Shown here: positions 12,201 through 23,900 of the stretch, in pieces
Position numbering within the stretch: the first letter of the stretch is position 1
How the letters are laid out: each line of letters begins with the position of its first letter
Position numbers and translations under genes: made by a program
The notes under the pieces: generated by a model
What the model was told of the DNA's origin: nothing
The model's input: only the letters and a program-made list of their open reading frames with translations
Databases searched by the model: none
Assembly: GCF_037975245.1 (NCBI RefSeq)
Contig: NC_092579.1
Location: 18,934,678-18,998,677, forward strand
Direction of reading: 5' to 3'
Origin: Apostichopus japonicus
Lineage: Eukaryota > Echinodermata > Holothuroidea > Aspidochirotida > Stichopodidae
DNA length: 64,000 bases

Positions 12201-14513
12201 TTTTTTCGAGGGGCAACTCAAAAGTGAAAAGAGGTACAGATGATCCCTATAATGGTCATAAGTATAAATGTTCCCCCTCCTCTCCCCCTCCCACCCCCTT
12301 CCCCTGAATATGCTATAAAGTGTGAGGATGTTCGCTCATACTTCATCAAGCATTTTTACTCCCACTATTAAAAGTAGTGATTCTCACTAAGAGCTTTAAT
12401 TGTCTATTTTAATAATTATGAAAGGCTGGGAATAAATTTGGATGATCAGCTGTGAGGATCGTACATTTTGAAAAACGTCAAAACAATTTCCAGCATGCTT
12501 AAAATTTCCGAGTGAATATAACTGAAGACCTTTTAAAGAAAGTCAATATTAAATTCGACTGAAATACAGTCGTGAAAATGTTTTAAAGTTATTTCTAACT
12601 AGGACTCCAGACATTTCTACTATAGAGTCCGTCTGTGGATGATTTAATGGTAGACTATACAATTTACAATTGCAATTTTAAATTATGTGGAAGGTGGTTA
12701 TTTAAGCTGTTCCCAGATCTGCCTAAGAAACTAAACAACATCAAAGTCATGCGGTAAAGGAAAAACCATCAATTCGCTTTTAAATATATTTAATAAGATG
12801 TAAATTAATTCATTAAGCAATCCTCTATAAGGTCATGATGTCTGATTGATTAATGAATTATTCATTGGGAGAAATGCTTTGAAATCGCTTAGAAGTGAGA
12901 TTACTTCGTCGAGCAGGTTCTGTAGTAGCACTTAACATTTAAAATGCTCACTTAGAAAAAAGGAAAAAAAAAAAAATAGTGGGAAGGAGGCTTTCGTTTC
13001 AGGCAAGGAACATGGCAACAACAAGACGTGACACCCGATTGCACTTGTTGAGAAATACCAACAGCTGAACTAATGTAAAGCTGTCTGAAGCTATTGGGAC
13101 ACAGATTCTTTGCTGTATGATGTTTGAAGGAACTGAGAAATTGCACAGCAGGGTGAAAACTAGATCACACAATTTGTCATCTTCCTGGTGAATCCCTGAG
13201 TGTAACAGTGATCTAGTTATTCCATTGTCGAAGAGAACTTACACAGCTTAGGCTGACATGGAAACCTGTGTATTATGTAGTGACGATGTTTAGCTTGATC
13301 AATCTGTTCCTTTCCAGGAAGGGCTTGGTGAATGTAAAACTGTCTGGACTGCGATATGAAAAGGGGTTGTTATTTTAACGTTCTGTACAATAGTGATTTC
13401 ACGACTAGACAGATCTTGTCTTAATTCTTGGGTTTAAAGTTTGAGCCCTGAAGGAGGTTTTTTTTTGGATACAGTGGAGGAATCCATAGCTTGTCCCATT
13501 TTAAATGGGTATACCAGACTGGTAAAAACAAAATGATGCTTCTGATGTGAATTATACATGAGATGAATCTAGGTTGCCTTTATCTGCGAGCAAGGAATGA
13601 ACTTTACAAGACAATCACATCTTATGTTCACGATGTTTCTCTATGAACAGATAAAACTTGAAATTATTCAGGAAACTTTTTTAAGGATAGTAGATTAAAG
13701 AAAAAAACAAAAACAAAGAAAAGAGACCAAAACAACAAAACAAAGTAGAGAGCAAAAAGAAATATAGTCCAAAAAATCCAAAGTACAAAGTGGCAAAATA
13801 ATATATTCAGTTACCTATTATAAATTTATATACAACCTGCTTCTGTGATAATTACTTGTGAGTACAATGCAGCCTTCCATTTAATACCAATGTTACATTA
13901 ATCGGAGTGATTGATGAAAAGTCTATTCCACATCAGTAAATATTTACAGCTACAGATCATTTTTTCTGTCTCTGCTAGTAAAGCTAGTTTCTTGGTTTCA
14001 GATAATCCGTAAGAACAGAATAATGGCAAGTGAGGTAATGATAGGGTGGAACCACAATAATAGAGCCACACTCCAGAAAGCACACTGGTAGAGAAATCTG
14101 TGGTCGGGCCTTTAGGGTATCTACAAAATACTGTCCTTCAAGTGAAAAGCCATTCCCAGTAAAACTCAAAAAGTTTTTAAGTGGTTTTGTTGATAAAGTC
14201 CTTTTTTTTCAATTTTTGTTTGTTTGTTTAGTCAACTCTGCAATTATAACTCAACTCAGCAACGATGGGAATTTTTTTTTTTTTAAAGTCAATTTTTTAA
14301 TTGCGTCGTCATCTTTTCATTACGGTCATTGACTCATTTAACTGTAATTGACTTATAATTTTATACGGACGTCAACCGATGAATTAGGTACTTTAATTGA
14401 GGTCGTTTGGGTTTATTGAAGAATTCTAATAATACACAGGTTGGGATCGACAAGTAGGCTTTACTTCTACCTTAAGTGATGCAATTGGTGCTTTTGCTTA
14501 ATAGCCCATTGAA

Positions 14514-14536
14514 GTATATATATATATATATATATA
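14514..14536. repeat. (TA)n microsatellite
   Basis: Uninterrupted TA dinucleotides in the netrin intron. Confidence 0.9.
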
Positions 14537-14868
14537 AATAAACAACATAAAAAAAACCCAGTGACAATGCTGTACCTCCACGCACACAGTATAACATGAA
14601 AAAAGTCTATCCTAGTTCTGATTTATCCCATAGAAACCACTGGAAACAGATTTAGGAAATGAAATTATCACCCAGTATTTTAAAATGATAACAAATTGAT
14701 ACATGTCAATGGGTCATCATATCATCCCATCTACTTCCAACAAACTTTGACAAGATTGTGAGCGCTTTCATGCAATCGTGTTATTTCAGTTCAGAGATCC
14801 TTTTAAGAGTGTAGATCATGCAATTAGTAAAAATAATGATAGCGCCCTTTGTTGAAGAAAAACGGATC

Positions 14869-15085
14869 AGGGGCAGGGGTTAGGGTTTGTGGGGTAGGTC
14901 AGGGGTTAAGGTTGGTGGGGTAGGTCAGGGGTTAAGGTTGGTGGGGTAGGTCAGGGGTTAAGGTTGGTGGGATTGGGCAGGGGATAGCGTTGGTGGGATA
15001 TGGCAGGAGTAGGGTTGGTGGGATAGGGTTGGTGGGGTAGGGTTGGTGGGGTACGGCAGGGGTTAGGGTTGATGGGAAATGGCTT
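14869..15085. repeat. G-rich minisatellite, 26-bp unit
   Basis: The unit is roughly GGTCAGGGGTTAAGGTTGG plus TGGGGTA. It is repeated cleanly about three times and then as degenerate and shortened copies to about 15085. All G-rich sequence is on the + strand, with TTAGGG- and TTAAGG-like words, so it is both telomere-like in composition and a potential G-quadruplex former. Confidence 0.85.
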
Positions 15086-15856
15086 GGGATGGTTTTGATA
15101 TGTTCTGATAATAAAGACAAGACTGCCATCAGGGATACAATATTCATGTTACATAACCAAATGGTATTAGTAAAAAAATTAAAATAGTATAAAAGAAATA
15201 TTGAGGTGACTAATTCCAGACTTGCATACAATATGAAAGCGGCTTTTGAGACTAAGATAGGTCATTCTGTCCTCTTGTCTGTCGTTAACCGTTACACCAG
15301 TTAACAGGTGGGGTTTATGTGGTCAGTTTGTCCCAGGCCACATTTCTAGAATCAATAATCTAAAAAAAAGGGAGAAAAAAAAGTTGAAGAAAAATTTTAC
15401 CAATGTGATGAAAGAAAACAAGTTACAAATCTATTAACAGCTTGTAAAATTGCATGATAAGATATAATTTGTGGGATGAAAATATTTCAATTGAAACAAT
15501 AACTTGAATTGATATCTAAGATATTTTGTGGATTAACAGCCAAAAATGACCTCAAATCAATGAGAAAAGTATGTCACATACCCCATAAGATTTGAGCTAT
15601 ATATAACTCTAAATTGGGGCTCCCTCTTTTCAGGTACAAGTTGTGGCAAGCATATCCCAAAAGAGAACTCCCTTGTAGGAGTTCAATCCCTGCTACAAGG
15701 TGCTCATAGGTGATCATGTATGTGGGTCGACTTTTTACAGAATATGGCTTTCTGCTATGAAAGTGGGCCACATCTTCCCTTGAACTGTGCAAATTTATGG
15801 GTAACGATTTCATAGGCAGACTAGTTACTTTATCTTTCACAGTTTTCATACTGTAC

Positions 15857-16497
15857 CAAGGGCGGCGGAAGCACTTTTAATCTGGGGGGGGGGCACCGAT
15901 ATCAAAGGGCACTTTGTAGAAATTCGATTGGACTGATGCAGCCTATATTTAGTACCCTTTATAACTCTTATTGTATTATCTTATTTGTGTATACACATCA
16001 CTCCATCAACGCCCCCCCCCCCCCTCAAGGAAAATATGTATACTAGCACTGCAATATCCAATGTGCAAATTGGGAAACAAGGAACAAGTTTTCTTTTGAG
16101 ACAAAATGAGGTAAAATCATGCTATTTGCTAATGTAGGAATCTTCCGAATTAGAGTTTATTTCTTGTTAATATCTTAACTAATTTTTTTCCATTCAAAAT
16201 AGCTTTGAGTTTGACCCACAGAAATTCATTAAAAGTCAGGGGCGTAGCCAGGATTTGCAAAGTTGTATGCACGACTATCTGAGCGGAGCGCCACCATCGG
16301 TTGGCGCGGAGCGTACTAGAAATTTTTTGGTTTTTCAAACCCCTCAGATGGCCGGAAACGGCCCTTCCCGAGTGTTCATTCTCGTTCCCTGGCCTCTTGC
16401 TAACTTGAGACACCTCAATTTTTATGTAGAAAAAGGGCACATTTTTAACCTGGGGAAAAGTGGGGGGGCACGTGCCCCCCCGGTTCTGCCGCCCTTG
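15857..16497. mobile_element. hAT-like non-autonomous DNA transposon (MITE), copy 1
   Basis: The termini are CAAGGGCGGCGGAA and the inverse TTCTGCCGCCCTTG. The flanks are the perfect 8-bp direct repeat TACTGTAC (15849-15856 and 16498-16505), the target-site duplication length of the hAT superfamily. There is no transposase ORF. Subterminal G and C tracts pair with one another. From 16237 the interior resembles the head of a different element in this window (30427-30709), so this copy is chimeric or nested. A sister copy is at 27486-28246. Confidence 0.88.
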
Positions 16498-16810
16498 TAC
16501 TGTACCCTTTAATTGCACTTCATTTCCCCACGCAAGCAATCCCTCCTCCCCCCAACCTCCTGTAATGAGATGGAAAATCCACCTTTGTGTGATTGGATGT
16601 AATTCACATCACAAAAGTTAGGAAGGCACTAGATTATTTAGGATAAATTTGTAATTACCCACTGTCACCAAATGAGGCTTTGTTTTAAGATCCATGAAGA
16701 AGATATGCAGGGATGTGTCTGGTTTCCTAAAATGTAGAAGAGAAAATTTGAAGACTCAAAAATTAAGAACAAAAGTGACTGGCTTCCTCGCCAGAAAAAA
16801 AAAGTGAAAA

Positions 16811-16989
16811 TCATTGGCTTTCAAAGCCGCAAGCTGACCGAAGTCAGTCTCTTAGATTCATATTTAATGTCCATGATTATGAATTGTCAACAACTCTGTA
16901 ATTGGACGACATACATTAATCTTGGAGTGACTCGAACCGGGGACCTTATGATTGGAAGGCACCGGCGTTAACCACTGAGCTAACACTCC
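16811..16989 (-). mobile_element. tRNA-derived SINE, copy 2 (tail-truncated)
   Basis: On the minus strand it begins GGAGTGTTAGCTCAGTGGTT. It keeps the A box, a canonical B box GGTTCGAGTCA and the conserved body, but lacks the last ~35 bp tail (GCAGGAGGATCT) found in the other copies. The ends of the tRNA-like head, GGAGTG and CACTCC, still pair as an acceptor stem. Confidence 0.85.
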
Positions 16990-19520
16990 TGACATGACTC
17001 TCTGTGTTTGATTGCCAATTTCTGGTAATATTTTCAAATCTAAAAAATAAATTTCCCAAAACAAAATTGCAAAGATCAAAGCGATAAAGACATCCTCCAT
17101 CTTTATTCCAGCAAATTTTGGCCAACAGTGTGTAATTAAAGATTCCATGTAAAAAATATGAAATGTAAATTTAGAAACTTACTTTCATCATTACATGTTT
17201 TAAAGTTTGGACCTTTATAAGTGATTAAAAGTTCTACCCATGGATCTGTCTGTCTGTGACATTTTGCCTCACATTGTTTTATCCATTGGAACAGTGCTAT
17301 GAAAACATTTGTACCAGCCTCTTTTTTCTTCCTTTCTTCCCTCCACTATTAAATGTTATGAATTAATGGAAATTTCTCATTAAATTTTGTGATTTAGTTA
17401 TGAACTAGGTGAGAGTCTTGTTGAAAGCTCATGGTGAGTGCATTAGAAGAGATTTGAAGTGGGTTTTTAAAACGTGATGGATTCGAGATGTAAGGCTGTT
17501 TCAAAAATCTTTCAGAGAGTAATGACCTGTGAGGGGATTGCCAACTATTATTACTACTTTGATTATGGTACAGTGACTTTCTGGGTGGAAACTGAGTAAA
17601 GTTTTGGTATTGTAAGTCATGACAAATTGGTGGTGAAAGCTAATAGGCTGGACAGTTTCTAAGAAAGTGGGTATCCCTTATTGCTGCTGCAAATGTAACT
17701 AGGTCAATATTGTGATTTGTCCTATTAACATGTGGCAGTGTTTGCTGATAGTACTTTGGGAAGCCAACAAGGTCAAAAAGTCTGTTGGGTCAATGACATC
17801 ATGGTGGGAGTGAGGTTCAGATTAAACAGAAGTTCAAAAACTATAACTTGTTGAATAAGTTTGAAAGAATCACTGCAGCTATATTTAAGCAACTTTTTGT
17901 TTTTTGCAAGGATATGGGATGGGGAAGCAAACCTCTGAGTTTTTGATAACCGATTAACCATGCCAAGAATTAACCGGCTAACCATCAAAATTGAGCTGGT
18001 TATCCATCGTCTAGTCGAGGGTCTTAGTGATCCTTTCTCCAGATTTTTTTTGCCGATGTCAATCATTCTGAAACATTTTGAGCGCAAGAGCACATCTTTT
18101 TGTTCTTTAACTGATTTATTTTCCATGGTGGGGGAAGGGATATGGTGACCCCTTCATCTCCTCATCCCCCCACCCTGGGGAATGACCATGGATGAATTTG
18201 TTTATGAAACAAAGTTTACAAATAAACAAAAACAGATAAAATAAGAGAAAAAATAACTAAATAAAGAACAAAAATAATTTTTCTTTTGAAAGATGATTCT
18301 TGAAAGACGATGTACTTAAAATTCTCTCAGCTTCATTGGGATGTTAAACCCCAAGGACATCAGTTATACTTATACAACGATAGTGTTAGCATAGATACTA
18401 TGGTTATATTGAGTAGTCAAATATATGAAAAAAATAGTAAAACTGGAGAAACCACAGATCCAGTTCAATACTGTTTCTTGGAAAGTACCAGATTTCACAC
18501 ATACTAGGTGTTTTCTCTCAGGCAAAATGTGGTTCAAAGATAATAAGGCAGAGTTTCAAAACTTTTGTACTCATATTTCATTCCAAATTATTCTTTTTGC
18601 AAAATAAGGTTTGAATTTGTGGTTTACTGGTTTCAGTTGTTCAGGGAATATATTGTTATTCCTAGTTTGTAAATGTGGAAAAAATGGTGTCTATATGCAC
18701 ACTCTTTTTAATTTTACAACTACAAAGTATATTTGTATTTTTATGTATCTGTATGATTTATACCTTGGTCGTTATGCTTTTTTAGGGGGAAGGAAATATT
18801 TCTGAACACATAAATTTCCATGTGATTCTAAACTTTAACAGTACGCCCCCCCTTCCCCTTTCCTCTACTCTCCTCCTCCTCTGTTCCTCTTACTTCATTA
18901 TCTCACCCATCCCAACACCGATAAACTTACAGGAAGCTTTCATTCTCTTGGCATATCCCTTGATGCTGTATTATTCTTCAATTCTAACAGTCTGTACTTT
19001 TTAGTATATACATTTCCACAATCTGCAAGCCATGTGTTTTACCCATTACAAAATGACTGTATTTAGGGGAGATTTGTGTTCTTGTTAAAAAGAAATCCCA
19101 AGTTTGACCTGTGGCTAAATTTGAATCACTTAAACATCAAATTGGATCATCAGATGAAAATTGACGTCCACGGTTGTTATGCAAAACATGCTTGTAGCAA
19201 GTCTGGGGGCTTTTATTTGTTTGCTCGTCCGTCTGAGAACAGAAATCGAGAAAGTTCAAAGGAAATGGCAATTTTGTTCTGATATAGACCCCATTACTAT
19301 CCACTCTCTAAATCTGTTAAATCCATCTCGTATAATAGCGGCAAAATCACATGGCTTTGTTGGGACTTTTTTTTTTTTTGGTGGCAAAATAACTTCAGGG
19401 GAATTGGCCTTAGTTTATAGGAGGTTGTCTGTCAGAGGGTGGCTTATAATGGCCCCTAAGTTGCAAAAACAGTTTGAGGAAACTAAACCTTAAACTTGCA
19501 AATCTCTTTCTGTTTTCCAG

Positions 19521-19583
19521 CTTCTTGTCCGGCATCCTGTAACAGGCGGTTGACCCAGTCGAAATTCTGTGAGAAGCCATTTG
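19521..19583 (+). CDS. NTN1: Netrin, first exon of the NTR (C345C) domain
   Basis: A 63-nt exon encoding A-SCPASCNRRLTQSKFCEKPF after a split codon. It supplies the first three of the six cysteines of the netrin C-terminal NTR module. The spacing matches the corresponding segment of netrin-1, where cysteines precede a KKYC-type motif. The acceptor is TGTTTTCCAG and the donor is GTGAGT at 19584. Phase is 1 in and 1 out. Identity follows from position, phase and cysteine spacing. Confidence 0.9.
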
Positions 19584-19878
19584 GTGAGTAAATGTTTTAT
19601 TATATTGACAATTTGTTATTGGTTGCTAATATCTGTTAACTATGGATTGTTTTATTGGCTAATATGATGAGTGACTCACCAAGCAGCACTGTAGGTGTGA
19701 AGTGATCTAGCTAGGTGCAATATGCTTTCGGTATGTTATCAATCGAGTACCATTTTATTAAAGCTTCTACCGAATTAACTGTATGGAGTTTAGTTTGTGC
19801 TATCAAAGGGACGAGAAAGTGAAGTAAATTTAACAGAAGCTATCTTCAGCTAAGATTTTGTTCCTTACTGAGTTTTCT

Positions 19879-19892
19879 GTTACCATGGAAAC
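19879..19892 (+). promoter_or_regulatory. RFX X-box-like motif, unit 1
   Basis: GTTACCATGGAAAC fits the RFX-factor X-box consensus (GTNRCC, short spacer, RGYAAC) except for one base in the right half-site. The motif is seen. Binding is inferred. Confidence 0.5.
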
Positions 19893-20028
19893 TTGTGAAA
19901 TTTAAGATTTTAAGCTTCTACCGGTTTTACTGTATGGAGTTTAGCTTTAGTATCAAAGGGACGAGAAAGTGAAGTAAATTTAACAGAAGCTATCTTCAGC
20001 TAAGATTTTGTTCCTTACTCAGTTTTCT

Positions 20029-20042
20029 GTTACCATGGAAAC
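20029..20042 (+). promoter_or_regulatory. RFX X-box-like motif, unit 2
   Basis: Identical GTTACCATGGAAAC in the second 150-bp unit, 150 bp after the first. Confidence 0.5.
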
Positions 20043-20179
20043 TTGTGAAATTTAAGATTTTAAGCTTCTACCGGTTTTACTGTATGGAGTTTAGCTTTAG
20101 TATCAAAGGGACGAGAAAGTGAAGTTATAATTTAACAGAAGCCAACTTCAGCTGAGGTTTCGTTCCTTACTCAGTTTCT

Positions 20180-20193
20180 GTTACCATGGAAAC
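20180..20193 (+). promoter_or_regulatory. RFX X-box-like motif, unit 3
   Basis: Identical GTTACCATGGAAAC in the third unit. It is unchanged although flanking bases of this unit have diverged. Confidence 0.5.
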
Positions 20194-21710
20194 TTGTGAA
20201 CGTAAAGATTGTCACATAACATTATGTACCATACGCAAATAAATAAGCCAAAACTTTATGCTTAAAGTCTTAAAGTTTGAAAAGATGCTTTTAAAGCTGC
20301 CTCAAAATATATGCTAACAAGTCAAATATGCTAAAAAACAGTCAGATGAAAAAAGATAAAAAACTTGCAAACATTTCCCCATCTTAAACATTATGATAGT
20401 AAATATATCGTACTTCAATAGCACCCATCAATGTTTGAGAATGATTTGGATGATCATCATGCAGTAAAGTATTCTGATAATATCTACAACTCTTTGGCGG
20501 GCTAAATTTGAGGGCTTTTACTAGTGTTGCCACCAGCTTGCTATAGTACAAAGGGTGGGCTGGTTATCTGTCACTCCTACAGCCTGTAGCATTTGTTATC
20601 TGCATTTGAAATCCTTAAGTGGTAAATCCTATTCCACCAATTTGACAACAACTGTAGCTGAAAAGAAGAACAGCAAAAAGAAACCAAAACAGAAAGAGAA
20701 ACATGGACCAATCAGAAGTGTGTGTTTACCGGCAGATTGTTCATAGCCCCACAAACAACTAATGTCTTGATCTCTATTGAAATACTTTGTAGTCTCATTA
20801 TTAAACTAAAGGGGCTTACCAGGTATCGGCCCAATTTCTCTCCCCCCCCCCCTTCAAAATTGTCATCGGAATTTGTAAGCCCCTCAGGCCTCCCAAGATA
20901 GTATTGTCTGCTTCACAATGATGTTACACTAACCCTATCATGTTCTTTGGGCCATAAAAATGTAATTCCACCGAATGTAAGCTTGTGACGGCTATTTTGG
21001 CATTGTCGAGAAGCAACAAAGCCCTGCCTCGGGTTAAACCTATTCTCCAGGACAATAGCTGCGTATGCACATAGACGATCAACCACTTGAAGGATAATTT
21101 TGTTTTAGAACCATTTCTTCTCTCAAAAAGCTTTCAAACAGCTGGAAAGAAAATGTTCCAATTTAGAGGGGAGGAGGAGGAGAAGGAGGAGGGGCTTGGA
21201 GAAAATTAAAAGAGAGAGAGAGAAAAAGAAAAAGAAACGAGTTAAATGATGGCCTTTCATTTCAAGAAAGATCAGTAAATACAGCTTGTTCAGTGGGGGA
21301 CCACATACCACCAAGGTTGTGATTAACAGAGCTGGACAAACAGATCGGTCTCCATGATTCATAGATTCTGAGCAAAAAGAGGGGATGGGTGTTCATTCCC
21401 CCTCTAAGAGACCCCTTAACAACCTCTTATGGGTCATGAGTAACCACTTGTCCAGCCATTGTCTCCCTTCAGAGGACTCTGTCAAATAAACTGCAACTGT
21501 TTTTTTTTCATCGCTGATTGAACTCCTAATAAAGCACTTGTCAATGCTTTGGATGAGCACCAGAAAAAAAAGTATTTAGAGCACATGTTTCTTGGGGGGC
21601 TGTGAATATGTCCAAACATGTCTTGCATCCTCTTATGCTCTTTTGAGTCTTTTGGGGGCTTGATGCTTGAAGTAGGTGATTCTGAGAAGTGGATTCGTGG
21701 TCAGAGATGT

Positions 21711-21766
21711 ATTAAAAGGGGGGCAGAAAGAGAGGTATTAACAGGGGGGCAGAAGAGAGGGTAATA
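21711..21766. repeat. Short tandem duplication, GGGGGGCAGAA(A)GAGAGG
   Basis: Two near-identical copies of about 30 bp (ATTAAAAGGGGGGCAGAA and ATTAACAGGGGGGCAGAA types) lie head to tail. Confidence 0.7.
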
Positions 21767-22554
21767 TTATATGACTCAGCAACCGAGGAGCAACGGTTCC
21801 TTGAAGACAAATTTTGTTATAGCAAAAGCACCGTTGTCCATTTAACGTATGTTTGATTACTTATGAGGATGTGAGCAAAGTGAAACTCGAAATGTTCCTC
21901 TGGCATGCGAGATGGGGTATATCCAAGAAAGGATGGGTGGGCAGGGGGAAGAGGTAAGGGATGGTGAAGAGAAGATAACGTTGTTGAAGGAATAAAACAT
22001 GGCTGATTATAAAAAACATACAGATTATGTTTACTCGTCCAAATCTCAGGTACCGAGTTAAAAAAAAAAAAAAAAAAACATGCAAAAAGTTGAAAACTAA
22101 AAAATGTCATGAAAGATTTCATCCTACACAGCCTGGCTGCAGGATGATGCAGCCCATCTCCATGGTAACATATGACACAATGCCTATATAGAAAGCTTAA
22201 AAATTGAGTGAATAAACATGGAGATTGTGGCAAGACATTAGCCATGTCTATACTTCCCTGTCACCTTTTCCAGAGAAAGGGACCAAGCCAAAATGTTCAA
22301 AACTTTTGTTGTCAGGTACATGATCACCACAAGTATACTATCCATGGGCTTTTGTGTACACTTGAGGGAGGTGCCCAGGATATAGGGTGAATAATAATTA
22401 TATGCTAGAGTCGTTCAGCTTCTTTCAGTTTTTATGCTGGGATGAATAAGGGTTCTTCCAAAGTGAATAATGGGGAAGTAAAAAATGGTATGTTTTGAAT
22501 TGTTTTCAGAACAAAATACAGTGTTATACATGGCATATGGCAAAATAAAGTTGT

Positions 22555-22615
22555 AAATAAAATAATAAAAAAATTAAGAAAAAGAAATTAAGAAAAAAAA
22601 ATTAAGAAAGAAAAG
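22555..22615. repeat. A-rich simple repeat (AATTAAGAAAAAG)n
   Basis: Three to four degenerate units of AAATTAAGAAAAA precede a G-run. Confidence 0.75.
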
Positions 22616-22784
22616 TTGGGTGGAGGGGGGGGTGTAGACATTTCCCAAAGCTGTCTCTCCCACTTAAGAAAAAATGTGAGTTTTGTGAGGGAAGCTCTCA
22701 GAGTTTTAATTGGGAAACTTGATAAGGCTATATCTGTTCCTTAAACGTTATGATTGTTTTTTCTTTTCTTTTCATTTTCATTAG

Positions 22785-23107
22785 CAATTCAAGCTGAAGT
22801 TTTATCAAGACAGACTGTCGGAGACTTTGTGAAGTTTTTAATAGATGTCAAGCAGATATACAAGAGCAGTTATAAGAAGCGAATTCGTAAAGGGAGGAAC
22901 CAGTTCGTTTATGTCCCAAAGAAGGATCTGAGATGTAAATGTCCAAAGCTACGATTGAATAACATTTACTTAATCATAGGGGACGACAATGGCGGCGCAA
23001 ACAACAACCAGTTGATGGTCGACCGAAGCGGTCTGGCTCTCAAGTGGCGAACACTATCGGGAAGGAAAGTTGCAGGTTACCAGGACCAAAGGTGTGGCCG
23101 AAACTAG
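22785..23107 (+). CDS. NTN1: Netrin, terminal coding exon (NTR domain body and stop)
   Basis: Encodes the final 106 residues plus TAG, after a split codon shared with the previous exon. It starts AIQAEVLSRQ, continues with a DFVKF..VKQIYKS strand-helix segment and the basic stretch YKKRIRKGRNQFVYVPKKDL, then CKCPKL. It ends near QRCGRN. With the three cysteines of the previous exon, the two in RCKC and the last in QRC complete the six-cysteine NTR (C345C) fold. In netrins this basic domain binds heparan sulphate and matrix. The length is normal for a netrin C-terminus and there is no frameshift. Acceptor ATTTTCATTAG. Confidence 0.96.
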
Positions 23108-23900
23108 GCAGTGATGAAACAGTTGTCTGAAAGTGCTCGGTTGCCAGGTGCAAAATTGCAGGATGAAAACATTGCAATTAATTGGATGTGGAAGTTACAC
23201 AAATTCATGAAAATTGTGGTGTAGGAGGAATTAACTGAGGGAAGAGATAAACTTTGTATTAATTCGAAACTGACTCTGAAGATCGGAAGAGATGCTATCA
23301 ATAAAAGGGAAAATTATTTTGAAAGATAGGGGAAGCATTTTGTACAAAGAGACATTATCGAAGAGATAAACTACAGCTTACTATGTATGACCTTTTGTTA
23401 TTAGTATTTATGAACACAACAAGCCAGTGCTAATATATGAGGTTTCAAGAAAAGTTGAGAACTTTTGGGAATACAAGAAAAAGTTTGTCAAAGTATTTCA
23501 TAACCAAAGCTTGAAGAAGAAAACATTTTAAAACAAGAAGTAACGACGTGGTAATGTTCAACGATTTCATGTTGTTTGTTTTGAAGAGTGCCAAATGACG
23601 AAAAGAAAAGAAAAAAGATGAAGAAACAACAAGATGAAGGAAAAATATGAATATGAAAAGTAGAGACAAAAGTTACGAATAATTGATGAGGGTCGGCCAA
23701 TGCATCCTGGAAAGATGTTAATGAAAGATTATTTTACCACCAGTAAATTAAAGCAGCGACTATTTTTTCAAGCTCATTGCTAAATATCGATCATTTTATT
23801 CTATTTTATTTTTGTGGACAAATTGAGTGCAGTTCAAGCATTTTTGTTGTTGTTGATACTTTGTAAAGGCTAATATAAAGACGGCTAATAAACAATCATA
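23108..23900 (+). other. Probable netrin 3' UTR
   Basis: AT-rich non-coding sequence after the TAG. AATAAA hexamers occur at about 23299 and at 23888-23893. The latter lies ahead of an (AAT)n tract and gives a 3' UTR of about 0.8 kb. The true end cannot be fixed from sequence alone. Confidence 0.55.
23888..23893 (+). promoter_or_regulatory. Candidate netrin polyadenylation signal
   Basis: AATAAA about 780 bases after the stop codon. An earlier AATAAA near 23299 is an alternative. Confidence 0.4.

Larger units (their letters stand above)
8366..19520 (+). other. Netrin intron, 11.2 kb
   Basis: Runs from the GTAAGT donor to the TGTTTTCCAG acceptor. It carries a hairpin element near 9083, TA-rich DNA near 9200 and 14514, a 26-bp minisatellite (14869-15085), a hAT-like MITE (15857-16497) and a SINE copy (16811-16989). 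A CpG-containing patch at 10880-11510 stands out from the background. No exon is supported. Open frames here are short and lack paired splice sites. Confidence 0.8.
19761..20210. repeat. Three tandem units of about 150 bp
   Basis: The units begin at AAGCTTCTACCG, at 19761, 19912 and 20062. Units 2 and 3 are nearly identical over their first half, and unit 1 is more diverged at its start. Each includes GTATGGAGTTTAG, TATCAAAGGGACGAGAAAGTG and a GTTACCATGGAAAC motif. There is no reading frame. It is a local duplication inside a netrin intron. Confidence 0.93.
19584..22784 (+). other. Netrin intron, 3.2 kb
   Basis: Bounded by GTGAGT and a polypyrimidine-rich acceptor ending ATTTTCATTAG. It contains the threefold 150-bp tandem repeat with X-box-like motifs (19761-20210) and simple A-rich repeats at 22555-22615. 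No further exon is seen. Confidence 0.85.

Noticed and set aside
16150-16539. Opposing frames over the MITE at 15857
   Set aside because: They translate the transposon body and its G/C tracts. No transposase motif is present.
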